Positions 24,155 through 36,600 of a DNA stretch of 64,000 nucleotides are shown here, piece after piece (within the stretch, counting starts at the first letter, position 1; each line of letters starts with the position of its first letter). The translations under genes and the position numbers were made by a program. The DNA is taken from NCBI GenBank assembly GCA_964030475.1, contig CAXIPT010000002.1, positions 17,465,893 through 17,529,892 of the forward strand, given 5' to 3'. The stretch is from Tethya wilhelma (taxonomy: Eukaryota > Porifera > Demospongiae > Tethyida > Tethyidae). Under the pieces are notes generated by a model. The model was given only the letters and a program-made list of their open reading frames with translations. It searched no databases and was not told where the DNA came from.

Positions 24155-26981
24155 ATGAGTGGTGACAGCTCTGAATTGGACACGCTGTTAGACGATGATG
24201 TTGAGTTGACACAGAACTCCAATGGTGAGTATTCAGAACAGTCCCCACAGCACTTAATTTATGAGAATATTTTATTGTTTATTAATTCAGGATTGGATTA
24301 CTCTGCCATTGATGATACTCCTCTTAAACGTGAGTGCTTATATCTCCCCTCTGAGAAGGAGCTCACCCAGTGGTTGTGTATTCTCTTCTGCAGTGGATGA
24401 TTTGTTTGATGTGAAAGAAGCTGTTCTACCCACAAAGGCTCGCTACTACTCCTTTGGTCTGGCTCTGAGAATAGCTCCATTTGAGTTGGAAGCAATCCAG
24501 GAATCCTTCTCTAGGAATGTTGACCAGGCGTTGTGTGAGGTGCTGAAGTTGTGGCTAAAGGGGAAATATGACATTGAGAAGTATGGTCCTCCCTCATGGA
24601 GGATGTTGGTGAAGGCTGTGGACAATCCTGCTGGAGGAAACAACCACGGACTGGCAAGGAACATCGCTGACCAACATCCATGTGAGTTTTGATGTTTACC
24701 ATCATTGTATTGCATATTTCTAACCTTAAGTTTATTTATGTGTAGTTTATGCTACTTCTCAAGAAGATGATCTTAGTGAGCCACCATCAAAAGTTCGCCG
24801 TGTCAAGAAAGGTTAGTAAATATTATTTGTAGGCGTGTCAGAGTTTGAATATATTAATGGCCTACACATGACTGTTCATCTCCAGGATATATAGCCCATT
24901 GTATCCTGGGATGCTATACTTTTTTAATGGTGTGTATATAACGTGAAGAAATGTGGGCAAGGGGAAAACTGATCGAGCAATAGATGGCTACATATATATA
25001 TATATTACCCTCAGTTTTCCCCTTTATGTTGCCCGGGTTCCATTCAAGACTCTGAAAGATACTCCATGTCTTCAAATAAACTTTAGAAGATTTCAAAAAG
25101 ACAATGTTAGTGTGATGTTGCTTTCCCTCCAAAATAATATTTGTTCTCTGTTTCAAGTATAAATTTTAGTGTTAAATTTAAATTAACTTTTGCTCAAGTC
25201 AAACTACACTCAAACAGCTCAAAAGTAGAAAGACACTAGCGACAAGTCTAAGCGCTGAGATACAAGAATTTTAGAACATGCCTACTGACGGGCATTATCA
25301 AAATACTATATTTCTGATAACCCTCTAGTATATTAGGCATACATGTTCTATATAACATATACTGTATAGCAGGAAATTTTCGTTGGTGCAAAATTTCGTA
25401 TAAACGCGCCTGAAGAAATTTTCATAGTTTTAAATTTCGTATAGGCGGTGCGCGCTCGTATAAAGTAAATGTGGTAGTTAAATTTTCGCAGTTTTAATTT
25501 TTGTATATTCGAACGGCATACGAAAAATACAAAGATTTCCACCATACAAAAATTTCCCGCTATACAGTACTTAATATTCATAATGATACTCCTCTTAAAT
25601 GCCTTTGGGAAAGTATCTGGCTCACCCAGTTATATGTCCTTCCACAGATACAAGTGGTACAGAGCAGTCTGTTCCTGGTGTTGCCTCCCAACAATCATTC
25701 TCAAGAAGACTGTGTGAAGAAGATGTTTCCTATCTCTCTGAAGCATTAGCCAACCATGCACACCGATGGAGAGAGATTGGAATAGCACTGGGGTTCGCCA
25801 TCAGTGAACTTCAAGTTATTGCAGCAAAGCCAGCTTTGTTTTGTAGTGCTCCTATCAGCTGGCTGACAGATATGCTGAGTACATGGGTTCAATGGAGCCC
25901 AGAAACACATGGGATGTACGCCACACTTCAAGACTTGATTGAAGCACTTCAAAGTAGAGCAGTTGGACTGGGAGTTGTTGCTGAAGAACTGCAGAGAAAA
26001 GTTGAAGGTGTGTATGTGAGTGTGAGTGTGAGGGTGTCACTGGGTGTGTGTGTGTGTAGCCTCGTTCCCAGGCTCTCACCTTTGACCTTACACTCACTGT
26101 AAGGAAGGAGAGAGCCTGGTCAGAAATATCACATGAATGACGTGGGGATAGACACTATGTTAGACACATCCTCTGACCTCTGCAAGCTGCAGCGAGTCTG
26201 AACTAACGCTGCTACCGTTCATAAATTGATTTAAGCTGCCTAAACCATGAAAATAAGCAAGGTAAGTACAGTAAAATTATTAACTTTCGAGTTGTTTGTG
26301 CTAGGCACTCATAAAACGGCATGATTGTGGCAGAGGTCGAAGGTCATGTCTACCCTCGCGTTATCAATGACGGAATTCATGTGTTGTTTCCGACCAGGCT
26401 CTCTTCTTCCTTACCATGAGTGTAAGGTCAAAGATGAGAGCCTGGAAACAAGGCTGTGTATGTGTGTGAACATTTCCGTGTTGCTCAGTCATTATAGTAT
26501 TACCTAACTTTGTGCATGTTTTGTTGATGCAGATTTTGGTACTTCTCAAGAAGATGATCTTAGTGAACCACCATCAAAAGTGCGCCGTGTCAAAAAAGGT
26601 TTGTTAGCTGCACTTTTAACCATGTCATGTAGTGTTTGATTTAAAAGCCTGTGTATCTCTCTGTCTCACTAACAGCTTCTCCATATGAAATAATTCGGTT
26701 GAAGTTGTCTTCGTGCTACACCAAGAAGCCTGAAGTGCCTGAAGGAACATGGCCGCCAGTGACCACCTCTCAGTTTGTTGCCCTTGCTCTGGTCAACTCC
26801 AAACAAATCAGCAGTGAGTTTGCCCGAGAGACGGTCCGTGGGTCCATCGATGACATCAAGAAGGAGAAGGAAGAGATTGAGTATTACGTTGTCTTTGAGG
26901 GGCTGGAGGATGGTGCGAGGGTTTTGTTTGAAGGACGTCCTGGATGTGGGAAGACCACTCTCATGCACAAGACCAGCCAGG
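24155..26981 (+). CDS. NLR N-terminal half: two death-domain-like regions and start of NACHT (3' partial)
   Basis: Exons 24155-24224, 24291-24329, 24394-24681, 24746-24811, 25648-26007, 26533-26598 and 26676-26981 (open at an N). First death-domain-like fold around LPTKARYYSFGLALRIAPFE ... LARNIADQHP (exon 3); second around EDVSYLSEALANHAHRWREI ... GMYATLQDLIEALQSR (exon 5). Each is followed by a nearly identical 22-codon linker exon reading SQEDDLSEPPSKVRRVKK, whose basic PPSKVRRVKK could be a nuclear signal (inference). Exon 7 holds the pre-NACHT segment and Walker A EGRPGCGKTT, then breaks. From 26888 to 26981 it is the same sequence as 47142-47235, where the reading frame continues into a complete NACHT; the true gene most likely continues there. 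All internal exons are phase-symmetric, so domains can be duplicated freely. Confidence 0.88.
25360..25569. mobile_element. MITE with TACTGTATAGC termini
   Basis: 210-bp inverted-repeat element in an NLR intron. It begins TACTGTATAGCAGGAAATTT and ends AAATTTCCCGCTATACAGTA. Similar termini occur at 29053-29261 and in fragments near 33745-33930, 40440-40530 and 49604-49785. Confidence 0.75.
26055..26456. mobile_element. Long-TIR relative of the hairpin MITE
   Basis: About 400 bp in the intron between the second death-domain exon and its linker exon. Terminal inverted repeats of about 65 bp (left with CCTCGTTCCCAGGCTCTCAC, right with GAGAGCCTGGAAACAAGGCT). Each arm can also fold on itself. It appears to be the longer form of the family whose short hairpins are scattered through the window. 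Confidence 0.75.
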
Positions 26982-26982
26982 N
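26982..26982. other. Single-N contig join breaking an NLR exon
   Basis: One N follows the words ACCAGCCAGG of the NACHT exon; downstream sequence (26983-27608) no longer encodes NACHT and shows no gene. The 94 bases before the N recur at 47142-47235. This is best read as an artificial join. Confidence 0.85.
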
Positions 26983-27608
26983 TACCCCGCTGCCCGAATT
27001 GCCCCGCCCTACCTTACTGACTTTCAAGAGAATCATATCAGGTACAGTAGGTCATTGAATAAGACTAAGGTTATGCAGATGCATGCTGTTGATGAAGAGG
27101 TATGTCAACTTCAAGAGCTATGAACAGAGATCTGCTGCATACATGCATGTCAAGTTAGCTGAACATGTAATACTAGGATGTAATACTAGTCTAATAGAAA
27201 GGACTACTGGCACTGGCACACTGCAGACAGATCATGCAACATTAAAAAAATACATGCAGGCTATGCCCTACCTGACAGGCTGTAAGAATACAGTAAATAA
27301 GCCTTCTTTCAATAGTTTCCAAATTGCGCAAATCGTTAAAACGCGCGGAACATATACACAATACTATTAGCTTTGCTCATCAATTTTATCTTACGATTGT
27401 TTGAGTTATAGTAACTGATCCTATAAACATACACGAACAAGGAGTGGGTGAGCGAAGTGAGCCCCACTCCTTGTATATATATGCATGTCTTCATCTACTT
27501 TTGTAATTTACTGTACAGACTTATAGTACTTATCAGAGACTGAACCCTAGCTCTGCATGACCTTACACTATCATCAGATCACATGTAGTTTGCCTGTTCT
27601 TCCTGCAG
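26983..27608. other. Gene-free stretch before the first LRR exon
   Basis: No supported exon. A short palindrome ACAAGGAGTG ... CACTCCTTGT at about 27439-27476 resembles one at 28275-28316 (AAGGAGTGTGGC ... GCCACACTCCTT), probably ends of a small repeat family. Confidence 0.5.
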
Positions 27609-30600
27609 GCTCTCATCCAATGAAATCGGAGCTGCTGGTGTTGAAGCCCTTGCTTGTGTCCTTCCCCAGTGTACAAGTCTGAAGACATTGGTGTGAGTTG
27701 AGGGTGGACTTTGTTAGTTCCTCTGTTATCATATCATATTATAAGCAAAGTTTTGTCCGTCGGTGTGTGTGTCACGGGAGTTCACCGGAAGTGCTCCGAC
27801 CTCGGGCTAAACACTACTTTTTCTCTGGACTGTGAAGAATACAAGCTATGAAAAGCATGTCTGGAGAGCTAGCTTAGACAGTACTAGCCTAGGATAGAAT
27901 GGCTAACTTTTTTGGAGATCGCTTACAAGTGGTATCTGTATCCGACGAAGAAGCGTGATAGAGAAGCCAATCTTTCACAAAAAAAAAGTGTAGCAAGGGG
28001 AGAACTTTCGCTTCTAGGAGTCTGCTTCTCTGTTGCTGTACACGAAACACAGCTAGCCAGATAACGAGTTTCTTTGCCAGCTAGCTGATTATAAAATGGC
28101 GGAAGTCGGAAAAGGGTCCTCTGTGACGTCACATAGTGAGGTAAATTGCTGAGCCGACCAAATTGAAAAGAGGAGCAGTGCATGCATGGTCACCTTTCAC
28201 TGCCCAGTTACAACTATACAGATGCCTGTGCTTGCATGGATCTAGCAGAAAACATCAGCATACTTTATACGCAAGCAAGGAGTGTGGCTCACTTTGCTCG
28301 CCACACTCCTTGTATAATATTTATTATTATTATTATAATAGTAAAAAATTTTAAAATGAGTATAGTGTAGGAATAGGCAGTGCGATAAAAAAGTATTGGA
28401 ATGAAGGCACCCAGGTGCATAACCCTTGGTGCATAATATGCACGTAAAATTCCGAGTACTTAGTGTGATTGTATGTGCTATAAGAATTGTAATTACTGCA
28501 CGATGTTAAAATGTTATGCATTGCTGTGTTTATGTGTTTGTACATTTATATCATTCATGAAATGAAAGTTCAATTGTTTCTTGATGTTGGCTATCTTCAC
28601 AGTACTATTGTAGTTATTGCCACAACATTCACTGGGTATACATTATATATAGCACAATCTTGCTACCTTTGTAAAGGATCCCAGGCCATACGTATACTCT
28701 GCTATCTATGTTATATGTATAACTCGCTCAGGATCGCCCCTCATGCTCGACCTCCAACTATGCTATATATGACTCGCTCAGGCTCGCCCTCCAAAATTTC
28801 AACTGTATGGCCTTATGGGTGTGGCCTCAAAGCTTAGCACTCGAAGAGGCTGAAAAGCTTCATATCTCAGGAACTACAAACTTTTATTGAATTCTTTGTG
28901 TAATTCTTTTAGATAATCTTACCTTGGTATGCCGCTTTTGAAGACTGGAGCTGTTGTTCTTGAGATATAGTTGAAACACACACACACACACACCCTAGGT
29001 GCGCATGCGCACCAAGGGTTAACAAGGCATTGTCTCAGTTTTGGCACATGACTACCGTATAGCTAGAATTTTCGAGGAGTATAAATTTCGCTGTTTTCAT
29101 GGATCGCCGCCGATCCGCGAAAATTTTACCCGCAAAATTTTCAGGATCCTATTGTAATATATTGGTGGGGCCGCTCGATCCTTGAAAATTAAATCGTGAA
29201 AAGTTTGCCGATCGCCTTTCTGCGAAAATTTTATTCCTCGAAAATTTCTAGCTATACGGTACTTCATTTTTATTCTTGATCCCTCATATTTCAGTGTCCT
29301 GTTACAATAATCTGTACATACGTACACTGATAGTACCATAGCTTATTAAAGCATTGGTTCAAATTTCTACGGCCAGCAGTCCAGTTTAAGTTATATACCT
29401 TTTTGTTATGGTTTACTCCATTGCTTAGCCAAGTGATTATAGCAAGAGTTAATCGGGCATAAAAATGAAGTATAGTCATGTGTCGAAACTGAGACAATGC
29501 CTTGTTCCAATACTTTTTACCGCACTGCCCATTCCTACACTACTCATTCTTTAAAAATTTTTACTACTTGGTCATTCACTTTTTTCAACACTATACAGTG
29601 TGGAAATACTATCAGAGACTGGTTAGTCCCTACAAAAAGCTTGAGTGGCAGCTACAATGCATTTCAGTATGCTGTAGGCTAGTGCGCATGCGCATAATAA
29701 TGCCACATAGATAATGACCTTTGAACTCTACCTACAAAGATGGCTGCATTGTAGTACATGAATTTATACTCTAAGTTTCAAAGCTTTCTAGTTTTTGTTT
29801 AGGCTTATTTATGATGAAAACGAGTATCAAAGAATGTAGTACCCATGAAAAGGACTTACTTTGTGCTGTCGAAGTTAGCTCAACACATTCTGGTTCCCTG
29901 GAAATCCTTTTCAAGTAAGTCAGTTAGGAAGTACGTATGTTAGGAGAACAAAAATGGCACTATGGTGGCTTCCCACTAGCACTCTCTATGAGTGCTGAGA
30001 AAAGTTTTTGTGAGTTTTAGGCCTTGCATGCAGTTGGTATTCTGTCAGTGAGAGCCTCTGAGCAACTTTGAAGGTTTAATTTTGTTTGACTAGATTTTAT
30101 AGTGACCAACATTTTCTATTGTGTCTATGGGACAGTCGGCCCATTCCTATACTATACGTACTACCGTACGTATGATGATATCTTTAGAATACCATAGATA
30201 TTATAGACTACATGCACAGGATTGGACTCACACCCATGCACTAGTATTGCTCTAGTACTTTACGTACGGCTAGGCAAGCTAAAGCCTGCTTATCGTCACC
30301 GTACTTCCTGTTCTTGATGCAGGCGGGCGGGCGGTCATATTTCATATTTCATACTGGAAACAGTAAGTTCAGTAGCCCAGCCCGGCAGTAATTTGCCACT
30401 GTTTTTGGATCCAAAAATGATGCTTACATTGACCACAGACCGTGAAGTAAGTTGTGGAGCAGTTGCTATCATCCACAAGTAGTAGAGGCTATCAACTATG
30501 CAGGGAAATAACTGGCCCTGGCCCAAGAGTGCCTTGATCACGGGATTTTTGACCTTAAATGAGGTTTTAAACCCATTGTGCACATGTGCAGTATGAAATA

Positions 30601-33600
30601 TGAAAACTTTTGACAAAATTGAAATTTACATGCTGGCGGTGACGATAAACTGACAATTTTAGTTTACCAGGCCTAATCTGCGATCTGTTATTTTTTAACA
30701 AAATTTTTTCGAAAAATTTTTTTTGTCAAAATAGAAAGTTTTTGTTTAGACACTAAAGTGCAAGCTATACCCTAGTAGACAGTGAATTACAGAGAATGAA
30801 GATTCTTTTCTTTACATAGAGAGGCAGAAGTGAACTACCTGAACTGGATCTCAAAACCCCCAAAATCCTGTCAAAACGACAAAAGACCGCTATTTTAGCT
30901 GTTATGCTGATCGGTTGTACCTCTAAGAACTGCAAAAGAGTCTTTTCCAACTTTTTCTCCAGGGGATAGTAGACAGATGATTTGTACATGGAACCAGGTA
31001 CCATAGAGCCACAGTCTTACAAGTAAATGGATACAGTGGCCGATTTCTTGGTCTTAGTACATTTTAGTTGTTGGATGGTTTTTGTCAAAACAGTTGGACC
31101 TGTAATTTTCATTAAACCCTCTAAGTTGAACAAAAAACAAAACCATGTACTTCTTCAAACATTCGTACATGGAATGGGCCATACTAACTGGCTAGAAAAA
31201 GAGTAGGTTTTGCAGTAGCGAACAAGATGTTGGGCATGTTCACCGCCATTTTCTATAGCTTGCTGTGAAAGTACAGTACCATATGGCAGCTGTAATTAAT
31301 TATCAAGCCCGGGTACCCCATGCTTGCGTAACAGAGATGGATGGCGGGAACAGGAAGAATCCAATCCCGTGCACGTAGTCTATAGTATATCTATGAGAAT
31401 ATTGTTAAGGTTACGAGGTACAAAGTGCAAAATAAGTGATATGAATAATTCATGCATAAGCCATGTATGACCAAAACTCTTCCTATTCAGAAACACAGTA
31501 TATAATATTACTAGGCAGATGCAAAGCATCAATGGGGCGAGCCTGAGCGAGATTGTTATTAGTTTATGAATTGTTAACGTTAATAAATTTTAGAATTATA
31601 TAATAGAATGGTTGTAAATGATATGCTATATTATAGTATTGAGTTGCAGTGCTCTTGCATCAATAATTATGATGATAGCCAACACCATCGCGAATATGTG
31701 ACACTGCATCGTTGGCCCCCCACCCTACCACTCGTTTTGGGGCAGTTTCTGTGATGTGTCTTCAATCTTCGACACCAATCTTCTGTTTTCAAACTTCTTT
31801 CTTCAAACTTCTGGTGTCAATTGTGTGGTTTATTCTGTCTTCAATCTTCGACATCAATCTTCTGTCTTCAAACTTCTTTCTTCAAACTTCTGATGTCAAT
31901 TTTGATGTACTGATGCTGATTCTCTTCAAACTTCATAAGTGTGTGNAGTGTGACAGTGTGTGCAGTGCGTGTGGAATGAATAACACAAATGTAGCTGTAG
32001 CCCTGGTACAGTAGAGCTCAGAATCAGGCACCACGCAAATACGTACTAAATTGAACAAATGCGCATGCCTTCCAAAACGCGTAGGCGATTTGTCATTGTC
32101 ACTTCCGGTAGGCGTAACGCAACGTAGGCGAAATGCGTGTAGGCGAAACGTTACCAAACCCACTGGATCATTCCGAGTTGATTCAAGTCTTCTTTCTTTT
32201 TCATCAGGCGTTTCTCTAGCTATACGTTCTCTGTACAGCTCTCTTCGTCGTGCAAGGCGTTTTTGTGTTTTATCTTCATTATCCATGATCACAACTTAAT
32301 CTGAAAAGCTTTCTGTATCATGCAGACCATAGACGTACACGTGCTATCTAGCGATATATTGCGCAATCGATGTAAATATTACAATACCACGCCTTCGAAT
32401 TCGATTAATTCGAATATACGGAAAGTGTCCACCGTGTACAAACAGACAGACAGAAATTTCATCGTTTACAAGACTATGTGGGGCTCGCTCAGGCTCGCCC
32501 CAATTAGTCAGTTTGTTCTTGGAAAGTAGAAAATCTTGTTTTCATAGCTTTTCTGTTGAGTGCTACAGTGAACTACTGTCAAAATAAATTTTGTGCATTA
32601 TTTTTTTCCAAGCAGCATATACCTGCTCTATCCAGAACGCTGATGCACAGAAAACCTACCTTGGTTTTGCAGGGCCTGACATTGAGATTTTTTTCTATTT
32701 CGAATATGAAAAGTTTTATGGAGCTAAAAAGCGCTCTCCAAAGCCCCCTAGGCAGCTGTCAGCTAGGTAGCGAACTGTGGCGACCTGGACGATTGTGTCG
32801 TAGTGTCCTTCCCCAGTGTACAAGACTGGAGACACTGAAATGAGTCAAGCAGGCAAGACTTTGTTAGTTTCTCTATCATCAACAAGAAACTTATTATCAA
32901 GCCTTGGCACATGCCTAGCACATGCAAAAGACTACGGTAGTCGTTTTGTCTGTCTGTCTGTCTGTGTTATCGAAATCTCAAGAACGACAGCCCTAGCAAA
33001 AAATAAAAAATGCGTGCATGGTACTTACATTCATAAATCTTGTAAATTACATTTTCTGCTTTCCAAAACACCATGGTTGCTGAGATTTGGGGTACGCCTA
33101 ATGATCTAGTGTGCGCTATCTAGAATTCAATGATACTCACTGCATGATGATGCTGCTGTTACTGTTGCTGCAACTTGCATCGATCAGTGTTGCTGGGCAA
33201 GACAGACAGGGGTTGGCTGCTTTCTATGAAAGCATATTGTCGTGTATAGATGTTTCAGTGTGGCTGGCTATTAGCTGAATGGCCACTACTCAGGAGCTCA
33301 GTGACTCAGTTACTGAGTAGCCTGCTCAGTATTTTGTTTCAACACCAGCTGAGCACTCTAATACATGTTTTATCATAGCATAGACCTGTGCTGGTTCATC
33401 AAATAGTTTACATCATGAGCGATAACAGCTATTGATAGCCAGTCTCATCCCCAGGCTCCCCTTTTCCTTTCCATGAGGGAAAGGTTAAAGGGGAACCTGG
33501 GGACATGGGTATTAAACCTGATAGTTAGTTGAGTGTGCCGAGGCTTGTGCACCATCGATGCTTTCATTCATTAGTGTACTCCTGTCTTTCATGCAGTCTC

Positions 33601-36600
33601 AATGGGAACCACATTGGAGATGCTGCTGTTGAATCCCTTGCTAGTGTTCTTCCCCAGTGTACCAGTCTGAAGACATTGAAGTGAGTTGAGGCTGGACTTT
33701 TGTTAGCTCCTCAAAAAACTTATTGTGGTATCTTCATATATATAATTAACAGGGGAAATTGTAGGTAGTTAAGTTTTAAAAACACAAGAAAATTTTTCTT
33801 GGATTTAAATTTCGTACACATGGTGCCTGCTTGTATTGTAATGTAGTTTAACATTTGCATATTCAAACAGCGTACAAAGTCTAATCCAAAATTTGCATCA
33901 TAAGGATTTTCCCACTATACAGTATTCATATCTTTGTAATTTACTATACAGACTCAATAGTACTTACCAGAGACTGAACCCTCTGACCTTGAACTATCAT
34001 TAGATTCATTATAGTCTGCCTGCTCTTCCTGCAGCCTCTCACTCAACGACATTGGAGCTGCTGGTGCTGAAGCCCTTGCTAGTGTTCTTCCCCAGTGTAC
34101 AAGTCTGGAGACACTGAAGTGAGTTGAGGCTATAGCCTGTGTTAAAACAATTCTCATGCACAACTTTATGTAGTATCATCCCCTCTGCATGCATGTCTTA
34201 AGTGATCAGATCACAAGTTTGTGTTCTCCTGTCCTTTACACAGTCTCCATTACAATAACATTAGAGATCAGGGGCGTACCCAGGATTTAGCAGAAGGGGA
34301 GGCTGAGCAGCTACGCCCACTTTTTTGTGCACATGATCGGTTATTTGACCTTTGACCTCTAGGCTGTAATCGCTGCACTCGTAGCGATCAAAATCTGGCA
34401 AGTTTATGGGCCTCATAGCTTGTGGAAAGTGCTAGAAATGTTAATTTTTAGGTCAAGAAGAGTTGCTCTGTGATTCTTCATACATTTTCCTAGCTTTTAG
34501 TAGTTTTTGCGCTATATTGCAATTAATAATTAATAATAATCTACACTTCCGGTAAGCTCGAAAGGGGGGGCTCGAGCCCGCTCAGCCCTATGCTAGGTAC
34601 GCCCCTGGAGATGCCGGTGCTAAAGCCCTTGCTAGTGTTCTCCCCCAGTGTAACAGCCTGCTGGATCTGAAGTAAGTTTCTTCTGATTACCCCCAAATAT
34701 CATAGTTCAAAATCATTTTTATAAGTTAATTTCATTATTGTTTTCTTTGCAAGCCTGGGAGTTTAAGTGGGAAGGTTGGTCTATTAATCAATGGGGATAG
34801 AAGAGCTTATGCAATTACAGTTCCGAACTTTCATGGTACAAAATGTTCACTGTCTTCAGGGCAGGACCCATTAACTAGAAATTGTGAATCACAATTTCTA
34901 GATAGTGCCCGCTGTGTAGTTTTATGTTAATTGTGAGAAAATAGAGTCATGGTACTGGTGCTATTCATTGTAATTTCAGTAATTCTCCAGTGTTAGAATA
35001 ATTTTATTTGCAATGTTTCGATCATCTTTGCTTTTCATTTGTGCCTAATGAAAATCAGGAAAGCTAATCAAAATGTTGCAAAACAAAATATTTTTGTTTT
35101 GCATGGTTGAAGAGTGGATCCAAGCAGCTACACTCAGGGCCCTTAAGGCATGTCCCACCAGATTTTGCAGCAAATTTTGCATTTATTTCCAATGCAGATA
35201 ATTCAGAAACCAGAAAACTAGTATCAAATATTTGTATATATAATAAAACTATAATCTATTTTCAGTATCTTAACAGATTAATTAACTGCAAATATTTAAT
35301 TAACTACNGAAGTGAGTTGAGGCTATAGCCTGTGTTAAAACAATTCTCATGCACAACTTTATGTAGTATCATCCCCTCTGCATGCATGTCTTAAGTGATC
35401 AGATCACAAGTTTGTGTTCTCCTGTCCTTTACACAGTCTCCATTACAATAACATTAGAGATCAGGGGCGTACCCAGGATTTAGCAGAAGGGGAGGCTGAG
35501 CAGCTACGCCCACTTTTTTGTGCACATGATCGGTTATTTGACCTTTGACCTCTAGGCTGTAATCGCTGCACTCGTAGCGATCAAAATCTGGCAAGTTTAT
35601 GGGCCTCATAGCTTGTGGAAAGTGCTAGAAATGTTAATTTTTAGGTCAAGAAGAGTTGCTCTGTGATTCTTCATACATTTTCCTAGCTTTTAGTAGTTTT
35701 TGCGCTATATTGCAATTAATAATTAATAATAATCTACACTTCCGGTAAGCTCGAAAGGGGGGGCTCGAGCCCGCTCAGCCCTATGCTAGGTACGCCCCTG
35801 GAGATGCCGGTGCTAAAGCCCTTGCTAGTGTTCTCCCCCAGTGTAACAGCCTGCTGGATCTGAAGTAAGTTTCTTCTGATTACCCCCAAATATCATAGTT
35901 CAAAATCATTTTTATAAGTTAATTTCATTATTGTTTTCTTTGCAAGCCTGGGAGTTTAAGTGGGAAGGTTGGTCTATTAATCAATGGGGATAGAAGAGCT
36001 TATGCAATTACAGTTCCGAACTTTCATGGTACAAAATGTTCACTGTCTTCAGGGCAGGACCCATTAACTAGAAATTGTGAATCACAATTTCTAGATAGTG
36101 CCCGCTGTGTAGTTTTATGTTAATTGTGAGAAAATAGAGTCATGGTACTGGTGCTATTCATTGTAATTTCAGTAATTCTCCAGTGTTAGAATAATTTTAT
36201 TTGCAATGTTTCGATCATCTTTGCTTTTCATTTGTGCCTAATGAAAATCAGGAAAGCTAATCAAAATGTTGCAAAACAAAATATTTTTGTTTTGCATGGT
36301 TGAAGAGTGGATCCAAGCAGCTACACTCAGGGCCCTTAAGGCATGTCCCACCAGATTTTGCAGCAAATTTTGCATTTATTTCCAATGCAGATAATTCAGA
36401 AACCAGAAAACTAGTATCAAATATTTGTATATATAATAAAACTATAATCTATTTTCAGTATCTTAACAGATTAATTAACTGCAAATATTTAATTAACTAC
36501 GAATAAATGAATACTCAATTAAGCATATGAAAAACACTAAATTGAGTTTGCCAACTATGAAGATCATAGCAATAAGCGGCCTTATATAGTTAAGGGTAAA

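Larger units (their letters stand above)
28364..29542. mobile_element. TIR element, left arm interrupted by a nested insertion
   Basis: The left end AGTGTAGGAATAGGCAGTGC and the right end GCACTGCCCATTCCTACACT are inverted copies. The right arm also contains the uninterrupted version of the left arm around 29471-29531, which shows that 28402-29020 was inserted later into the left arm. No transposase ORF is visible. Confidence 0.72.
34116..36500 (+). repeat. 1,192-bp exact-looking direct repeat across a single N
   Basis: 34116-35307 and 35309-36500 read the same at every place compared, with a constant offset of 1193, separated only by the N at 35308. Both carry the transposon-split LRR exon. 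Lack of divergence and the N at the junction indicate duplicated contig ends rather than a biological duplication. Confidence 0.92.

Noticed and set aside
31933..32292. Minus-strand ORF with KRLARRRELYRERIARE as a gene
   Set aside because: Short, contains an N, no catalytic domain; at best a transposon protein remnant inside a TIR-bounded unit.
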